Source: Gracilimonas amylolytica
GTDB taxonomy: Bacteria; Bacteroidota; Rhodothermia; Balneolales; Balneolaceae
Reading direction: 5' to 3'
Assembly: GCF_002911695.1 (NCBI RefSeq)
Contig: NZ_PQBS01000007.1
Location: 1-64,000, forward strand
DNA: 64,000 bases
The notes beneath the pieces were generated by a model that did not search any database, was not told the origin of the DNA, and worked only from the letters and a program-made list of their open reading frames with translations. This document shows positions 34,771-43,188 of the stretch, piece by piece (the first letter of the stretch is position 1; the number at the start of each line of letters is the position of its first letter). The position numbers and the translations under genes were made by a program.

Positions 34771-35274
34771 TCAGTCTATGTCATTTAATCCATATAACTC
34801 AATAACCTGCTGATAGTTCCGGTAATCGATACCTTTTCCACGAACTATGGCAGATGGAGGAATGGCAATCACGCGTAGAAAATCATTATGAAACAGATCT
34901 GCATTGGCTTGATTGTTTCCGGCTACTTCACCTTCCAGTAATAGATTAAAAGACCCAATATCAAACTGATATCGAAGGTTAACCAGATCATTCTCAAATG
35001 GAACTGAAAAGGGAAGGGCATGCCAGGCCGTCGTTCCTTCAAATCTCAGATAGCCATGAACTAAACCAAAATCCACCATTTCCTCATCCAGATTGTCCCA
35101 ACCGTATTCGGCCATGGTGATGTAGTCATCCACATACGTAAAATCGTTTGAACGGATATTGATCGTACTGGAGTAAACAAGATCGGCGTCCCCCTCAACA
35201 TTATTATCGTAAATGGTACAAGAGCTTAATGTGAGTAAACCTAATAATACTAATACGAACTTCAGAGCTTTCAT
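34771..35274 (-). CDS. lipoprotein of unknown function
   Basis: A 167-residue exported protein. ATG 35274 is preceded by AGAGGA 6 nt upstream and opens a lipoprotein signal ending in LSSC19; the longer frame from 35364 adds a non-signal segment and is rejected. The mature part begins with YDNNVEGDADLVYSS and has several hydrophobic-aromatic strands (YGWDNLDEE, YGYLRFEG-like VHGYLRFEG), suggesting a beta-rich fold. I do not recognise a family. The barrel protein gene lies 56 bp downstream on the same strand and may be cotranscribed. Confidence 0.6.
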   Translation of the reverse strand: MKALKFVLVLLGLLTLSSCTIYDNNVEGDADLVYSSTINIRSNDFTYVDDYITMAEYGWDNLDEEMVDFGLVHGYLRFEGTTAWHALPFSVPFENDLVNLRYQFDIGSFNLLLEGEVAGNNQANADLFHNDFLRVIAIPPSAIVRGKGIDYRNYQQVIELYGLNDID

Positions 35275-35558
35275 GGCATCCTCTTGTTTTATGTTAATTT
35301 TGTTGGCTGAGCTAAGTTTAAAACGAAGGCTCACCAAATTATATCGCATGTTTTGATTAGGCAATTGATGCGATGCATTAGCATTTTTTATAAAGATCTA
35401 AGGGGTAATCGAAGATCATACAAGATATTATTTGCGAGTAATTCCTGAGTTTTAAGTCAGGCTAGATCAGAAGATGGAATATTCTTCAGGTTGGTTTAAG
35501 ACTTACTGAAAAATCGTTAACTTCATATAAATGAATTTTAAGCAAATAGGGTGACGCT

Positions 35559-36137
35559 TTGAGTAAAATTTTAATGGAAATATTGGGTCTATCCACCAGT
35601 CCAAGCAGTGGAGGGGCGTATGCCTTAATCTTAAGTGAAGTTGAGGGTAATCAGCGACTGCCCATAATCATTGGTTCATTTGAAGCTCAGGCCATTGCTC
35701 TTGAACTTGAGAATATAAAGCCGCCCAGACCCATGACACATGATCTGCTTAAAAAATTTGTGCAGAACTTTGACTCAGATGTCAAGGAAGTGTATATCAA
35801 CGAACTGAAAGAGGGTACCTTTTTTGCTCAGATCATTCTTGAACGAGAAGATCAGATCATAGAACTGGATTCCAGGCCAAGTGATGCCATCGCCCTTGCG
35901 GTAAGATTTGGATCTCCTATATATGTAGATGATAGTGTATTGATTGAGGCCGGAATTAAAACGGAACCCGAACAAAAGACCATTGAAAAAGCTTTAAACA
36001 GCGATGAAACCTCTCCGGGGCAAAAAGAGTTATCACAACTCGAAAAGCTTGAGGCAGAACTAAAAACTGCCATCGAAACTGAAAATTATGAAAAAGCGGC
36101 CAAGATCAGAGACCGCATTTCTAAAATGAAAGGATAA
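35559..36137 (+). CDS. bifunctional nuclease (BFN/DUF151) with C-terminal UVR motif
   Basis: A 192-residue protein. The BFN domain covers about 1-135: EILGLSTSPSSGGAYALIL, LPIIIGSFEAQAIALELE, RPMTHDLLKKF and SRPSDAIALAVRFGSPIYV. Members have been reported to possess RNase and DNase activity. The C-terminus (about 152-190) is a UvrB/UvrC-type UVR motif, LEKLEAELKTAIETENYEKAAKIRDRI, a protein-docking helix pair. This fusion recurs in the Bacteroidota relatives I remember. The start is TTG at 35559; an in-frame stop at 35547 precedes it and the alternative ATG at 35574 would trim the first strand. bshC follows 3 bp later. The 284-bp region upstream shows no other structure. Confidence 0.88.
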   Translation: MSKILMEILGLSTSPSSGGAYALILSEVEGNQRLPIIIGSFEAQAIALELENIKPPRPMTHDLLKKFVQNFDSDVKEVYINELKEGTFFAQIILEREDQIIELDSRPSDAIALAVRFGSPIYVDDSVLIEAGIKTEPEQKTIEKALNSDETSPGQKELSQLEKLEAELKTAIETENYEKAAKIRDRISKMKG

Positions 36138-36140
36138 ACA

Positions 36141-37754
36141 TTGGATATTTCTGACTGTTCATTTAGCGAACTATCGTACTCAAAACTATTTACCACTTAC
36201 ATAAATGATTTTGACAAATTAAGATCATTTTATTCATATAATCCCCTCTCAAAACAGGATGTGCAACAAAAAGCTGAACGTGTTTCAGGCTTTGTTGACA
36301 GGGACAAACTTATTGATGCCCTGAATGATTTCCACTCTAAACTTGGGATCTCTGGTACCCAATCGGACCAAATTAAAAAACTCTCGAAGAATAATGCATT
36401 AGCTGTGGTAACGGGTCAACAGCTGGGTATGTATGGCGGACCTGTTTTTACGATCTATAAAACCCTGACGACCATCGCATTGGCAAGGAAATACGAACAG
36501 GAGCTCAATACTCCCGTTGTACCTGTTTTCTGGATGGCCGATGAAGATCATGATTTTGAAGAGATCGCCTGGTCCGGAATTCTTGGCCGGCAAGATTATA
36601 TCAAGGTGAAGTTAAACCAGGAGGGAGCCAATAAACCGGTAGCATTCGAAAAGCTAGACGATTCAGTGGAGGCTTTCAGGGAAGCTATCAAAAGTGAGAT
36701 GTTTGAAACTGATTTTTCAGAAAAGCTTTGGGATTTGATCGATAGTCATTACCAAGCCGGAAAATCTCATGGCGAAGCTTTTGCCGGTTTTATAAACGAG
36801 TTATTTGCCGAAGAAGGACTTTTGATCGCAGGAAGTAACCATAAAGGGTTAAAGAATTTAGTAGCAAACGACCTGGCGAAAAGTATCTCTTCTGCAGATG
36901 AGGTCTTTGAAGCTATTGAAAGTAAAAGTGCTGAGCTGGAATCATTATTTCACCGACAAGTAATGAACGGTGATTCCAATTTATTCTACCTTAATGAAGA
37001 TTCTGAGAGGATAAAGATTCACAGAGAAGGTGAGCAGTGGACAGCAGATGATCAGAAATGGACAACTAAGGAGTTGGTTAGTCTGATACAGGAAAGTCCT
37101 GAACGGTTTTCACCTAACGTCTTTCTAAGACCTGTAATTCAAGACAGATTATTTCCAACACTGGGCTATGTAGCAGGTCCCGGTGAACTTGCCTACTACG
37201 GACAAATGCGGGCGTTGTACGAGTTGTTTGACATGGAAATGCCACTTATTATTCCGAGATACACAGCTACAATTATTGAATCAGGAATTGATCGAATCCT
37301 CGAAAAGCTTCCATTCAAGGTTTGTGAATACGCCAAACGCATCGAAGACCTTGAATCAGCATACGTTGAACAAACCGACAATGTAGATATTGAAGAAGTA
37401 TTCAGTGAATGGAAAAATGATCTCGAAAAGGCAGCTGAAAAGCCTCTTAAAGTCATTGATGAAATCGACCCAACCTTAGATGGGACCGTAGGCAAGACGG
37501 TAGCCGGTTTTGAAAATGAATTAAATAAGTTGAAAGGCAAAGTGTATCGCTCCATCAAGCAGCAGGAAGAAACGCAGCTCAAGCGGATCGAAAAAATTAA
37601 GATCAACTTGTTCCCGGATGGTGGTTTACAGGAAAGGGCGGTATCACCGGTTTACTTTATGAATAAATATGGCACAGATATCTGGCATAACATGCTACAG
37701 GAAATGACTGAACAGGGTGTGGACCTAAGTAAACACCATTTGATCAAGTTATGA
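36141..37754 (+). CDS. bshC: bacillithiol biosynthesis cysteine-adding enzyme BshC
   Basis: Catalyses the last step of bacillithiol synthesis, adding cysteine to glucosaminyl-malate. The 537-residue protein has the BshC signatures VVTGQQLGMYGGP (about 89-101) and FWMADEDHDFEEI (130-142), plus LGYVAGPGELAYYGQ and the C-terminal coiled-coil (about 400-490) that dimerises. The start is TTG at 36141 with AAAGGA 6 nt upstream. No bshA or bshB is in the window. It lies between the BFN nuclease and folate cycloligase genes with gaps of 3 and 1 bp, so they form one operon. This organism should use bacillithiol as a low-molecular-weight thiol. Confidence 0.93.
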   Translation: MDISDCSFSELSYSKLFTTYINDFDKLRSFYSYNPLSKQDVQQKAERVSGFVDRDKLIDALNDFHSKLGISGTQSDQIKKLSKNNALAVVTGQQLGMYGGPVFTIYKTLTTIALARKYEQELNTPVVPVFWMADEDHDFEEIAWSGILGRQDYIKVKLNQEGANKPVAFEKLDDSVEAFREAIKSEMFETDFSEKLWDLIDSHYQAGKSHGEAFAGFINELFAEEGLLIAGSNHKGLKNLVANDLAKSISSADEVFEAIESKSAELESLFHRQVMNGDSNLFYLNEDSERIKIHREGEQWTADDQKWTTKELVSLIQESPERFSPNVFLRPVIQDRLFPTLGYVAGPGELAYYGQMRALYELFDMEMPLIIPRYTATIIESGIDRILEKLPFKVCEYAKRIEDLESAYVEQTDNVDIEEVFSEWKNDLEKAAEKPLKVIDEIDPTLDGTVGKTVAGFENELNKLKGKVYRSIKQQEETQLKRIEKIKINLFPDGGLQERAVSPVYFMNKYGTDIWHNMLQEMTEQGVDLSKHHLIKL

Positions 37755-37755
37755 T

Positions 37756-38331
37756 ATGTCAGACCTAAGGAAACAAAAATCTGACCTCAGAAAACAGGTA
37801 CTGAACCAAAGGCAACAACTCGACTCCAAAGCCTGGCAGGAGAAATCGGAAAAAATCACCGAAAAAGTCAGGCAGTTAAACGAGTTTCGGAATGCGAATG
37901 CGGTACACTGCTATGTTTCCATGAACGATAGAAACGAGGTTGCCACAGATTCTCTTATCGATGATGTTTTAAAATCTGGAAGACAACTCATTGTTCCGGT
38001 CACCAATTTTGAAGATGGAACTCTAACACATTCATTACTGCCTGCCAAAGACATTCTGAAAAAAAATGAATGGGGAGTCAAGGAACCTGCCAAGATCAAT
38101 GAATTTGACATCTCTAAATTGGATATCATACTTATTCCAATGGCAGCGGCTGACATAAAAGGCAATCGATTAGGTTACGGTAAAGGGTTTTATGACCGGT
38201 TCTTGAAAGAAAGTAGTGCATTTAAAGTTGGTATGATCTTTCATGAATTTCTTTTTGATGAGATTCCGACTGAATCTTTTGATGAAAAATTAGATGCAAT
38301 TATAACCGATAGGGAAGTCATTTTTCCGTAA
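37756..38331 (+). CDS. 5-formyltetrahydrofolate cyclo-ligase
   Basis: Converts 5-formyl-THF to 5,10-methenyl-THF with ATP, salvaging inhibited folate. The 191-residue protein has the family N-terminus (KSDLRKQVLNQRQQL), the DIILIPMAAADIKGNRLGYGKGFYDRFL block (ATP/Mg-binding GYGKGFYDR near 140-148) and the closing DVIIT-like DAIITDREV. Length is normal. It is separated from bshC by one base, so it is translated from the same message. A functional link between one-carbon and thiol metabolism is not demonstrated by the order alone. Confidence 0.93.
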   Translation: MSDLRKQKSDLRKQVLNQRQQLDSKAWQEKSEKITEKVRQLNEFRNANAVHCYVSMNDRNEVATDSLIDDVLKSGRQLIVPVTNFEDGTLTHSLLPAKDILKKNEWGVKEPAKINEFDISKLDIILIPMAAADIKGNRLGYGKGFYDRFLKESSAFKVGMIFHEFLFDEIPTESFDEKLDAIITDREVIFP

Positions 38332-38373
38332 CATTATTACATTCTTATCGTAGCAGGCTACAAAGGGAAAATT

Positions 38374-39108
38374 ATGGCAGAAAAGACAAAACAAAAGGCA
38401 GCATCCAAAACGGGAACCGCAACTCTGGAATTTGACGAATTTGAGTTGAATTCTACCATGCAGGAGTTTCTCAAGGAAGAAGAAAAAGATACCGGTAAAA
38501 GTATATGGAACATCGCCACTATTTCCGGCATGGTGATGATTTTTTTAGCCTTTACCTTCATCATTCAGACGATTGGATTACCTACCGGGGAGTTCTTATC
38601 CGGGTTAACTGAAGGGTTAATTGGTTCATCTGTACTTCCATTAATTGGTGGAGCTCTTATTACACTTGTTGGTTTTGGTTTTTTGGTAGGAGACAGAAAG
38701 AGAGCTAAAAAGATCAAAAAGGCTCGAAAAAAATCATATCAACCAAGTCACAAGGAAAGTTACGGAGACATTCACGGATCTGAGGATAGTGGAATGAGTT
38801 CAGGATCCCGATTGAATAATGCATTGGACAGAGACCGCAATAAAGCTACAACGTCATCTTCTCAGTATTCACTGGATTCTTACGGATACCGCCACTCCAA
38901 AAAATTAATGAAATCAAGATCTGATAAAAAGATCTCAGGAGTATGTGGTGGTTTGGCAAAATATTTTGGTATCAGCTCTACCGTAGTTCGCTTCATCTTT
39001 GCAGCTGCATTTATAATGGGATGGGGCGCCAGTTTATTGGTTTACATTGGGTTAGCCATTGCCATGCCCAAGGAACCCATAGAGCTTATGGATGATTTTG
39101 ACTTCTGA
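38374..39108 (+). CDS. PspC-domain membrane protein
   Basis: A 244-residue protein. Residues about 45-105 hold two hydrophobic segments flanked by a lysine-rich stretch (RKRAKKIKKARKK). A polar linker (about 115-180) leads to a PspC domain (about 182-235): KKISGVCGGLAKYFGISSTVVRFIFAAAF followed by a final hydrophobic helix ending in AIAMPKEP. PspC proteins sit in the inner membrane and in enterobacteria relay envelope stress to PspA. No pspA/pspF is nearby. It follows the cycloligase gene by 42 bp and precedes a terminator, so it is the last gene of the BFN-bshC run or has its own promoter. Confidence 0.85.
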   Translation: MAEKTKQKAASKTGTATLEFDEFELNSTMQEFLKEEEKDTGKSIWNIATISGMVMIFLAFTFIIQTIGLPTGEFLSGLTEGLIGSSVLPLIGGALITLVGFGFLVGDRKRAKKIKKARKKSYQPSHKESYGDIHGSEDSGMSSGSRLNNALDRDRNKATTSSSQYSLDSYGYRHSKKLMKSRSDKKISGVCGGLAKYFGISSTVVRFIFAAAFIMGWGASLLVYIGLAIAMPKEPIELMDDFDF

Positions 39109-39149
39109 ACAGAGAGCTTTATCTAATTAGTTCTTTTAACAAAACTTTT

Positions 39150-39180
39150 AAGACATTCCTTTATTTGGGGTGTCTTTTTT
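39150..39180 (+). terminator. rho-independent terminator after the PspC gene
   Basis: AAGACATTCC (39150-39159) pairs with GGGGTGTCTT (39167-39176), 10 pairs including two G-T, with a 7-nt loop, followed by T39177-39180. It lies 41 bp after the stop and separates this operon from the REC-kinase gene. Confidence 0.75.
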
Positions 39181-39247
39181 AGTTTATTCCACTGAATTTA
39201 AATTTAAGATACTTTTATAGTACGAAAGATCAATAATACCTGACTGA

Positions 39248-40405
39248 ATGCGCAGAAACAGAGACAGTCTTATTCTTATTGTGGATGATACCAAGCTAAA
39301 CCTTAAACTGTTATCTCACGTTCTGGATAATGGGGGCTACGATCACATTGAGGCACAGAACGGAAGGGAAGCCATTCAGCTGGCTAAGGAGCATCAGCCT
39401 GATCTTATCCTTATGGATATTATGATGCCTGAACTGGATGGTTTTGAAGCGGTAAAAAGGATCAAATCGGAGGAGGGGCTTGAAGATATCCCTGTCATCT
39501 TTTTGAGTGCCTTAACGGAGACTGACGATAAAATTCAGGCGTTTAAATATGGTGGGGTGGATTACATCACCAAACCCTTTCAAAAAGAAGAGACACTGGC
39601 CAGGATTGACACCCATTTAAAAATACGTAAACTTCAAAATGAGTTGAATGAGCGTATTCAAATTTTGAAAGACCGTGAGATCGAGTTGAGCCGGCTCAAT
39701 AAAAAGAAAGATGACCTGGTTAGAATGGTAAGCCATGATATTAAAAATCCTCTTACAGGAATAATTGGGCTGGTCAAACTCATGAGAGATACTGACGAAT
39801 TGTCTTCAGATGATCGTAAGCATATGCTTTCAGTCATTGAAAATAGTGGCAACAACCTCCTAAATATGGTAAAAGAGGTACTTGACAGGGAGAGTAAAAA
39901 AGAGGAGCCTGAATCGTTAGAGTTAAAAAATGTAGAATTCAGGGACGTTATAGAACAGGTAGTATCCATGAATAAGGCCAAATCAACATTGAAAAATATT
40001 GAACTGACCTATAATGTTGAACCGGATGATCTTCAATTGGAAGTGGATAGGAATAAGATCGAGATCGCTCTGAATAATTTAGTTTCAAATGCACTAAAGT
40101 TTACACCCTCGAAAGGTGACGTTACGGTATCGGCACATCTTACAGATAATGATCAATATGTACTGATCGAAGTAAAAGATACCGGTATTGGAATTCCGGA
40201 ATCCATGAAAAATGATCTGTTTGAAAGTGACCTGAAATATTCCAGGGATGGAACCGGAGGAGAGGCGGGTACGGGGCTTGGGCTGGATATTGTTCAATTG
40301 TATGTGAACAGGCATAATGGAAACGTATGGGTTGAATCGGAAGAAGATATTGGTACCAGTTTTTTTATAAAGTTACCTGTAGATACAACTAACAAAGCTC
40401 AATAG
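39248..40405 (+). CDS. receiver-histidine kinase fusion (REC-HisKA-HATPase)
   Basis: A 385-residue cytoplasmic signalling protein. The receiver domain (about 7-125) is intact: D13/D14, phospho-acceptor D57 in LILMDIMMPELDG, S/T in LSAL and K109 in YITKPF. A short coiled linker leads to HisKA with H163 in VSHDIKNPL. The HATPase_c domain follows with NNLVSNALKFT, KDTGIGIP and GTGLGLDIV. This REC-first order suggests the kinase is controlled by phosphorylation from elsewhere, possibly through an Hpt protein such as that at 13656. DUF2752-like, TM2, HD and outer-membrane genes follow closely on the same strand. Confidence 0.93.
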   Translation: MRRNRDSLILIVDDTKLNLKLLSHVLDNGGYDHIEAQNGREAIQLAKEHQPDLILMDIMMPELDGFEAVKRIKSEEGLEDIPVIFLSALTETDDKIQAFKYGGVDYITKPFQKEETLARIDTHLKIRKLQNELNERIQILKDREIELSRLNKKKDDLVRMVSHDIKNPLTGIIGLVKLMRDTDELSSDDRKHMLSVIENSGNNLLNMVKEVLDRESKKEEPESLELKNVEFRDVIEQVVSMNKAKSTLKNIELTYNVEPDDLQLEVDRNKIEIALNNLVSNALKFTPSKGDVTVSAHLTDNDQYVLIEVKDTGIGIPESMKNDLFESDLKYSRDGTGGEAGTGLGLDIVQLYVNRHNGNVWVESEEDIGTSFFIKLPVDTTNKAQ

Positions 40406-40438
40406 AAACATATCTTAATGTCACCCGTAGGGAGGAAC

Positions 40439-40750
40439 ATGATATTGAATCAAATACATAGACACTCGGAGTGGGTCATATTTGGTGCCGGACTACTTTT
40501 GCTTGGCTTGATGAATCCTGATTCAGTCGGGACAAGTTTGTGTATGTTTGATCTTATAGGGTTGGAATATTGCCCGGGTGAAGGCTTGGGGCACTCCATA
40601 TCTTATACCTTCAGGGGAGATTTTACTGCTGCTTTGGAATCTCATTTAGCCGGACCGCTTGCAGTCGTGGTTCTGGGTTTAAGAATTTTATATATCTGGA
40701 AAGAAATGATCACATCTCAATTAACGGAAAAGAAGGAACAACATGGCTAA
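40439..40750 (+). CDS. DUF2752-like small membrane protein with CPGEG variant motif
   Basis: A 103-residue protein (start ATG 40439, with GGGAGG just upstream; an ATG at 40418 would add 7 residues but has no ribosome-binding site). Two hydrophobic segments (about 10-26 and 67-84) flank the motif YCPGEGLGHSISYTFRGD. DUF2752 proteins typically have CPGCG followed by R/H and a hydrophobic-G-D stretch; here the second cysteine is glutamate. Function of the family is unknown. The last 8 bases overlap the TM2-domain gene, so the two are translationally coupled, an association that fits their shared small-membrane-protein character. Confidence 0.7.
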   Translation: MILNQIHRHSEWVIFGAGLLLLGLMNPDSVGTSLCMFDLIGLEYCPGEGLGHSISYTFRGDFTAALESHLAGPLAVVVLGLRILYIWKEMITSQLTEKKEQHG

Positions 40751-41087
40751 TATATTAGATCACTTACCTGAACTCGAAGGCGACGAATCTTTATACGTAG
40801 GTAAAATGCTGAATCAGTTGAATGAGGATGAAGCAGAAAAGTTTGCTAATGTTTATCGAAGCAGGCGTAAAGACCCTCAAACTATCCTGATTACCTGTCT
40901 GCTGGGTTTCTTTTTAATAGCAGGAGTGCACCGTTTGATACTCAATCAGATCGGAATGGGGATATTGTACATCTTAACCGGAGGACTTTGTGTGATAGGT
41001 ACGATCGTAGATCTGATCAATTATAAGGATCTTACTTTTCAATACAACCGGAATGTAGCTAAGGAAGTCCACTCATACATAAAATAA
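40743..41087 (+). CDS. TM2-domain membrane protein
   Basis: A 114-residue protein. A charged N-terminal region (about 1-45) precedes a TM2 domain: two helices (about 48-62 and 70-92) around GVHRLILNQIGMGILYILTGGLCVIGTIVDL, which carries the family's G-x-H-R...G...G-D pattern. TM2 proteins occur in bacteria and eukaryotes with no clear common function. It overlaps the DUF2752-like gene by 8 bp and the HD gene by one base (TAATG), so the three are one translation unit. Confidence 0.85.
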   Translation: MANILDHLPELEGDESLYVGKMLNQLNEDEAEKFANVYRSRRKDPQTILITCLLGFFLIAGVHRLILNQIGMGILYILTGGLCVIGTIVDLINYKDLTFQYNRNVAKEVHSYIK

Positions 41088-41626
41088 TGATGAACAGACA
41101 AGATTCGATCAACTTACTAAAGCAGTACATAGATAATGAAAATCTTATAAATCACTGTGAAATGGTAGCACAGGCTATGGAAGCTTATGCACGCCATCTT
41201 GAGAAGGCACAAGAAGAGGTTGAACATTGGTGGGAAGCCGGGTTACTGCATGACATCGATTGGGAGAAATTCCCTGATGAACATCCAAATAAAGCAGTTG
41301 ATGAGATCTTACCTGATCACGGTTATGCTGAAGAGGTGATAGATGCCGTAAAAGCCCATGCACCGGAAAGAACCGGTAAACACCCTGAATCTGAAATAGA
41401 ACGCTATCTTTTTGCCTGCGATGAACTCTCCGGTTTTATGAATGCAGTATCACTGATGAGGCCCAATGCGTTTGATGACATGAAAGTAAAATCGGTCACT
41501 AAAAAGCTAAAAGACTCAAAATTTGCTGCTAATGTACCGAGAGAGGACATCAGGAAGGGGGCTGAATTGATTGGAGTGGAGCTCAGGGAGCATATACAGT
41601 TCCTGATCAATGTTTTTAAAGCATGA
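41087..41626 (+). CDS. HD-domain metal-dependent phosphohydrolase
   Basis: A 179-residue HD superfamily protein. The H...HD...D ligands are visible: H22 in LINHCEMVAQAM, H55-D56 in GLLHDIDWEKFPDEHP, further histidines in KAHAPERTGKHP, and the distal D in LFACDELSGF. The layout resembles the HDIG/YedJ-like group acting on nucleotides or phosphorylated small molecules; the substrate is unknown. ATG 41087 overlaps the TM2 stop by one base; a second ATG follows at once and could also be used. The outer-membrane gene begins 73 bp downstream. Confidence 0.85.
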   Translation: MMNRQDSINLLKQYIDNENLINHCEMVAQAMEAYARHLEKAQEEVEHWWEAGLLHDIDWEKFPDEHPNKAVDEILPDHGYAEEVIDAVKAHAPERTGKHPESEIERYLFACDELSGFMNAVSLMRPNAFDDMKVKSVTKKLKDSKFAANVPREDIRKGAELIGVELREHIQFLINVFKA

Positions 41627-41699
41627 TTATGTGATTTTTATTATCCTATTAGGGTATTATTTATTCGGAGAGGTACAAACATCAACAAAACAGGATAAT

Positions 41700-42968
41700 A
41701 TGAAAGTAATATACTATGCAGTTATCATAATTTTGAGCTATTCAATTAGCGTTGATGCCCAGCATTTAGAGAACAAACTTCATTACTCTGTAGATCTGTA
41801 TGAAGGTTTAGACAAAGACTTCTACACAGAAAGTAACTTTGGCGTTAAAAACCCTATTTACTCCGCTTTTCCTGTCAACTCCATGCTGCGTTACAATCGC
41901 GTGGATGGATTATTTATTGGGTATCAGGAAGACAAAATGGATTGGAATAATTCTAATTTCCTGAATGTAGAAAATGTCGATCTGCATGGATTGATAGGCT
42001 TTTCTACCGCCTTGGGTAACCTTCAGTATTCACTGGGTGCAGAAAAAAGTATTGGAAACGACCGCAAGTGGTGGCTGATAGGCGGTGAGTTATATCAAAC
42101 CACTTCAACTGAAGATTATTGGCGTACTGGAATTTTTGAAAACTCTGTTACATCATTTTTCACCGGATTCGATTACATGGATTACCAGCAAAGTGATGGA
42201 TTTGGTTTCTATACGATGTTGAAACCATTGAGAAATGTTGAGTTAGGTCTCGCTTACAACAACCAAACCGTAAGCACTTTAGAACAACACACCGAGTTCT
42301 CAATATTCAGTCGCTATTCTGACTGGAGACCAAATCCTGCTATTGATTCCCAGTTTGATCAGATCGGGCTACAGAATCTTACTGTTGGAGTTACATTCAA
42401 TCCATATGGAATCAGAAGTAACTCGGCCCTTCAAACCACACTTTCAGCAAAAGCTGAACTGGCAAACATAGAAGGATTCAATAATGATTTTCGGTACAAT
42501 TCCTATCAGGCAGAAGCCAAATCATTTCTTCGATTGGATAAAAGTACCATGCTTAAATGGCGGGTGATGGCCGGTAGTATTACAGGAGTAGCCCCTGATT
42601 ACAAAAATTTTGCTTTAGGAGGCATTGGCAGTTTAAGAGCCTTTGGCTATAAAATGATGAAGGGTAATCAAATGCTGTTAAGTAATATTGAACTCGAATT
42701 TGGCAGCAGCAGGGATCACGGAAATCGATGGCCGGATCTGAGTAACACCACGATCTCAATTTTTATGGATTCCGGTTATTCCAACTATAATAGTAGATTA
42801 GAAATGTCTGATGATCCCTTAGGTCATTACAACATTTCATTTGGTGATCTCTCTCATAATGTAGGTATGGGATTGGGATTAGGTTTTATCAAACTTGAAG
42901 TTGCAAAACCGATCTCCGGTGTGGGAGGCCAAAGTGTATTTTGGCTCCGTTTAAATCCAACATTTTAG
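41700..42968 (+). CDS. outer-membrane beta-barrel protein with Omp85-like C-terminal strands
   Basis: A 422-residue protein. I start it at ATG 41700, where a signal peptide (VIYYAVIIILSYSISVDAQ) begins; the longer frame from 41610 overlaps the HD gene. The C-terminal half has the surface-antigen (Omp85/TamA) barrel signature: ALGGIGSLRAFGYK, then KGNQMLLSNIELEFG, FMDSGYSN and a last strand VFWLRLNPTF ending in F. No POTRA domains are present; the N-terminal half is also strand-rich. It may be an outer-membrane transporter or anchor, without further evidence. A strong terminator follows at 42992-43026. Confidence 0.75.
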   Translation: MKVIYYAVIIILSYSISVDAQHLENKLHYSVDLYEGLDKDFYTESNFGVKNPIYSAFPVNSMLRYNRVDGLFIGYQEDKMDWNNSNFLNVENVDLHGLIGFSTALGNLQYSLGAEKSIGNDRKWWLIGGELYQTTSTEDYWRTGIFENSVTSFFTGFDYMDYQQSDGFGFYTMLKPLRNVELGLAYNNQTVSTLEQHTEFSIFSRYSDWRPNPAIDSQFDQIGLQNLTVGVTFNPYGIRSNSALQTTLSAKAELANIEGFNNDFRYNSYQAEAKSFLRLDKSTMLKWRVMAGSITGVAPDYKNFALGGIGSLRAFGYKMMKGNQMLLSNIELEFGSSRDHGNRWPDLSNTTISIFMDSGYSNYNSRLEMSDDPLGHYNISFGDLSHNVGMGLGLGFIKLEVAKPISGVGGQSVFWLRLNPTF

Positions 42969-42991
42969 GAACAAGTTCTTATATCAAGAAT

Positions 42992-43026
42992 AAAAAACCC
43001 GGATCGTTCAAGACCCGGGTTTTTTT
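42992..43026 (+). terminator. rho-independent terminator
   Basis: AAAAAACCCGG (42992-43002) pairs with CCGGGTTTTTT (43015-43025), 11 perfect pairs over a 12-nt loop with a long T-run. It ends the 39.2-43.0 kb operon and looks functional in both directions. Confidence 0.9.
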
Positions 43027-43098
43027 CTTTAGGGCATTTGGTGCTTTTGCAGCATCCAAAAGCTCTTTTGCTCTTCCCGTGCCTGTACGACTACTGAA

Positions 43099-43106
43099 TA
43101 CTTTTG
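43099..43106 (+). promoter_or_regulatory. candidate -7 box upstream of mltG
   Basis: TACTTTTG matches the TAnnTTTG consensus, 83 bp before the mltG ATG at 43189. The nearest TTTG upstream (43067-43070) is 28 bp away, longer than the usual 19-21, so this is only partial support. Confidence 0.35.
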
Positions 43107-43188
43107 TTACATTTTGTGTTTATGGGATCGTATCGAATTTTATTTAACACGGTATTATCAATATGTACACTGTTTCTTATCTTACCGT

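Noticed and set aside
39658-39981. 107-residue minus-strand reading frame inside the REC-kinase gene
   Set aside because: It lies opposite the HisKA region, is dominated by Ser/Leu/Phe and has no ribosome-binding site.
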